From Candidatus Microgenomatus auricola (GTDB lineage Bacteria; Patescibacteriota; Patescibacteriia; SBBC01): a stretch of DNA of 57,777 bases. The translations under genes were made by a program, and so were the position numbers. The notes under the pieces were generated by a model. The model saw only the letters and a program-made list of their open reading frames with translations. It had not been told where the DNA came from and made no database searches. Shown here piece after piece: positions 56,142-57,777 of the stretch; position 1 is the stretch's first letter, and every line of letters begins with the position of its first letter. The stretch covers positions 1 to 57,777 of the forward strand of contig SBBC01000033.1 of the NCBI GenBank assembly GCA_005239865.1, written 5' to 3'.

Positions 56142-56753
56142 ATGGCCTACGTCTCCGCCCGCACAATTCTTTTTCCGCTCTTCCGTAGCCGTCTGGCCGA
56201 GGCCCTCGGCACCGAGCACCTGCCCCAGCAGGGGCCGTACCTCCTGGCAGCCAACCACATTGACTTCCTCGACGGTTTTTTCATTGCCACCGTTGTTCAT
56301 GACACGCGCAGTCACAACGTCTACTTCCTGACAAAGACCCGGAACTACTGGTGGACGAAGGCGACGATTCCGATTGACGCGCAGCACCGGTCCGTGAGCC
56401 TGGACGAGGCATTGGTGTGCCTGCGGCAAGGCAAGGTGATCTGTAATTTCATCGAGGGACAGCGGAATCCGGCTAAGACCTTAGGGTCGGCGAAAACGGG
56501 GACGGCGCGCCTGGCGCTGCATGCCAACGTGCCGGTCATTCCCGTCGGCATCACCGGTCCTTCGAGCAGGAATTTCGCTCAAGCATTGACGACGCTGATG
56601 ACGTCAAAAGGATACGTTTCGCTCCGGTTCGGCCGGGAGCTCGATCTGTCCAGCTTCCGCGGACAGCCGCTGAATGCGGCCGTTCTTGACCATGCGACGC
56701 ACGCCATCATGCGCGCGCTCGCGCCTTTGACTGGCAAGGCCTATGCTGGCTAA
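56142..56753 (+). CDS. PlsC-like acyltransferase 3
   Basis: AANHIDFLDGF (HX4D); NFIEGQRNP. Confidence 0.85.
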   Translation: MAYVSARTILFPLFRSRLAEALGTEHLPQQGPYLLAANHIDFLDGFFIATVVHDTRSHNVYFLTKTRNYWWTKATIPIDAQHRSVSLDEALVCLRQGKVICNFIEGQRNPAKTLGSAKTGTARLALHANVPVIPVGITGPSSRNFAQALTTLMTSKGYVSLRFGRELDLSSFRGQPLNAAVLDHATHAIMRALAPLTGKAYAG

Positions 56754-56812
56754 CCACGCTTTCAGGAAAGTGCGATGATTGTTTTCCATGGCGGTTTTGT
56801 TACACTTATGAT

Positions 56813-57777
56813 ATGGCCTTAACCTGGCAACGGGTTGCGCACCTGCGAACGGACGAGCGGAAGGAGCTGCAGAATCATCTGCTTCGGAAATTCTTCCGGC
56901 ACCAACTGCCGTACTCCCCATACTACCGGCAGCTGTTCGAGCAGCACAAACTCAAGTTTGAAGACATCAAAACCGTCGACGACTTGCAGCGCGTGCCGTT
57001 CACTTCGAAGGCCGATTTAGCGCCGACCGAAGAAGACCGGGCCAAGCCGCGAACGTTTATCTTGCAGCCAGACGAGCGCCTGATCAAGCACCACGCTGCT
57101 AAAAGCACGCTCCTCAAAATCGTCTGGGGGAAAATCACCAAGCAGGACGTCAAAGCCAAACTCGAATGGCAGTACAAGCCGGTCCACATGCACTTCACCA
57201 CTGGTCGGACCGCCCTGCCGACACCATTCGTCTACTCCAGCCGCGACCTCGAAACGTTGAGGGAGACGGCCCGCCGTCTGTTCGACGTCGGCGGCTTTAC
57301 CAAAGACCTTCGAGCCTTGAACGGTTTTCCCTACTCGCCGCATTTGGCTTTTTGGTTGGCCTACTACGCCATGGTGACCGTTGGCATGACGAGCTTGGCG
57401 ACCGGCGGCGGCAAGGTCATGGGTACGCAGAAGATCATTGATGCCATGGAACGGCTGAAGATCAACCTCGCTACGTTCATTCCCGGTTACTGCTACCACC
57501 TGCTGCGCGAGGCGGTTAAGCAGCAACGCGATTTCTCCGATTTGAAGTTTTTGGTGTTCGGCGGCGAGCGGGTGAGCGATGGGTTGCGGCAAAAGGTGCG
57601 CGAGATGACTGATCAGCTCAAAGCGCGGGAAGTGCAGATTTACGCCACCTACGCTTTGACCGAGGCGAAGACGGCCTGGCTGCAGTGCAGCGAGACCACC
57701 GGCTACCATCTGTACCCGGACATGGAATACATCGAACTCGTTGACAAGGACGGTAATCGCGTACGCGATGGCGAGCC
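56813..57777 (+). CDS. PaaK-like AMP-forming CoA ligase, 3' truncated by window
   Basis: Open frame to window end: MALTWQRVAHLRTDERKELQNHLLRKFFRHQLPYSPYYRQLFEQ...FTTGRTALPTPFVYS...YATYALTEAKTAWLQC. Confidence 0.8.
   Translation, partial: MALTWQRVAHLRTDERKELQNHLLRKFFRHQLPYSPYYRQLFEQHKLKFEDIKTVDDLQRVPFTSKADLAPTEEDRAKPRTFILQPDERLIKHHAAKSTLLKIVWGKITKQDVKAKLEWQYKPVHMHFTTGRTALPTPFVYSSRDLETLRETARRLFDVGGFTKDLRALNGFPYSPHLAFWLAYYAMVTVGMTSLATGGGKVMGTQKIIDAMERLKINLATFIPGYCYHLLREAVKQQRDFSDLKFLVFGGERVSDGLRQKVREMTDQLKAREVQIYATYALTEAKTAWLQCSETTGYHLYPDMEYIELVDKDGNRVRDGE

Overview
Bacterial chromosomal window, standard code. The compact gene order and families present suggest a Patescibacteria/CPR-like genome, but lineage is not proven from this sequence. 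It divides into two parts. (A) About 0.7-36.3 kb is a large surface-glycan locus: GT2/GT4 glycosyltransferases, PMT-like membrane glycosyltransferases, several SDR epimerases, SAM methyltransferases, two AsnB-type amidotransferases, a Wzx-like flippase, a Wbp/Wlb-like diacetamido-uronate set, NagB plus a GlmU-like protein, and a fused epimerase-GT2. An IS1595-type transposase tail lies at its left edge. (B) About 36.3-57.8 kb carries core and accessory genes: RNA-ligase-like protein, NqrB/RnfD-like plus Rieske, ATL plus 3-methyladenine glycosylase, tRNAs, a CsoR-like regulator with thioredoxin and thioredoxin reductase, Glu dehydrogenase, RNase HII, YraN, NusA, H+-pyrophosphatase, DUF559 endonuclease, three tandem PlsC acyltransferases and a PaaK-like ligase. 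The strongest unusual signals are: (1) a roughly 1.3-kb region (47.6-48.95 kb) with no convincing CDS, bracketed by a strong promoter and an intrinsic terminator on the same strand and packed with perfect nested inverted repeats, i.e. a candidate giant structured ncRNA; (2) a tRNA-Gly(GCC) whose T-loop is replaced by a long hairpin containing a second complete tRNA-Gly(GCC); (3) a DUF559 nuclease cassette inserted at the 3' end of hppA with a duplicated gene tail; (4) heptanucleotide tandem repeats just upstream of several genes; (5) a CsoR-family operator placed over a promoter for a regulator-Trx-TrxR operon. All calls come from reading the sequence; no searches or folding programs were run.
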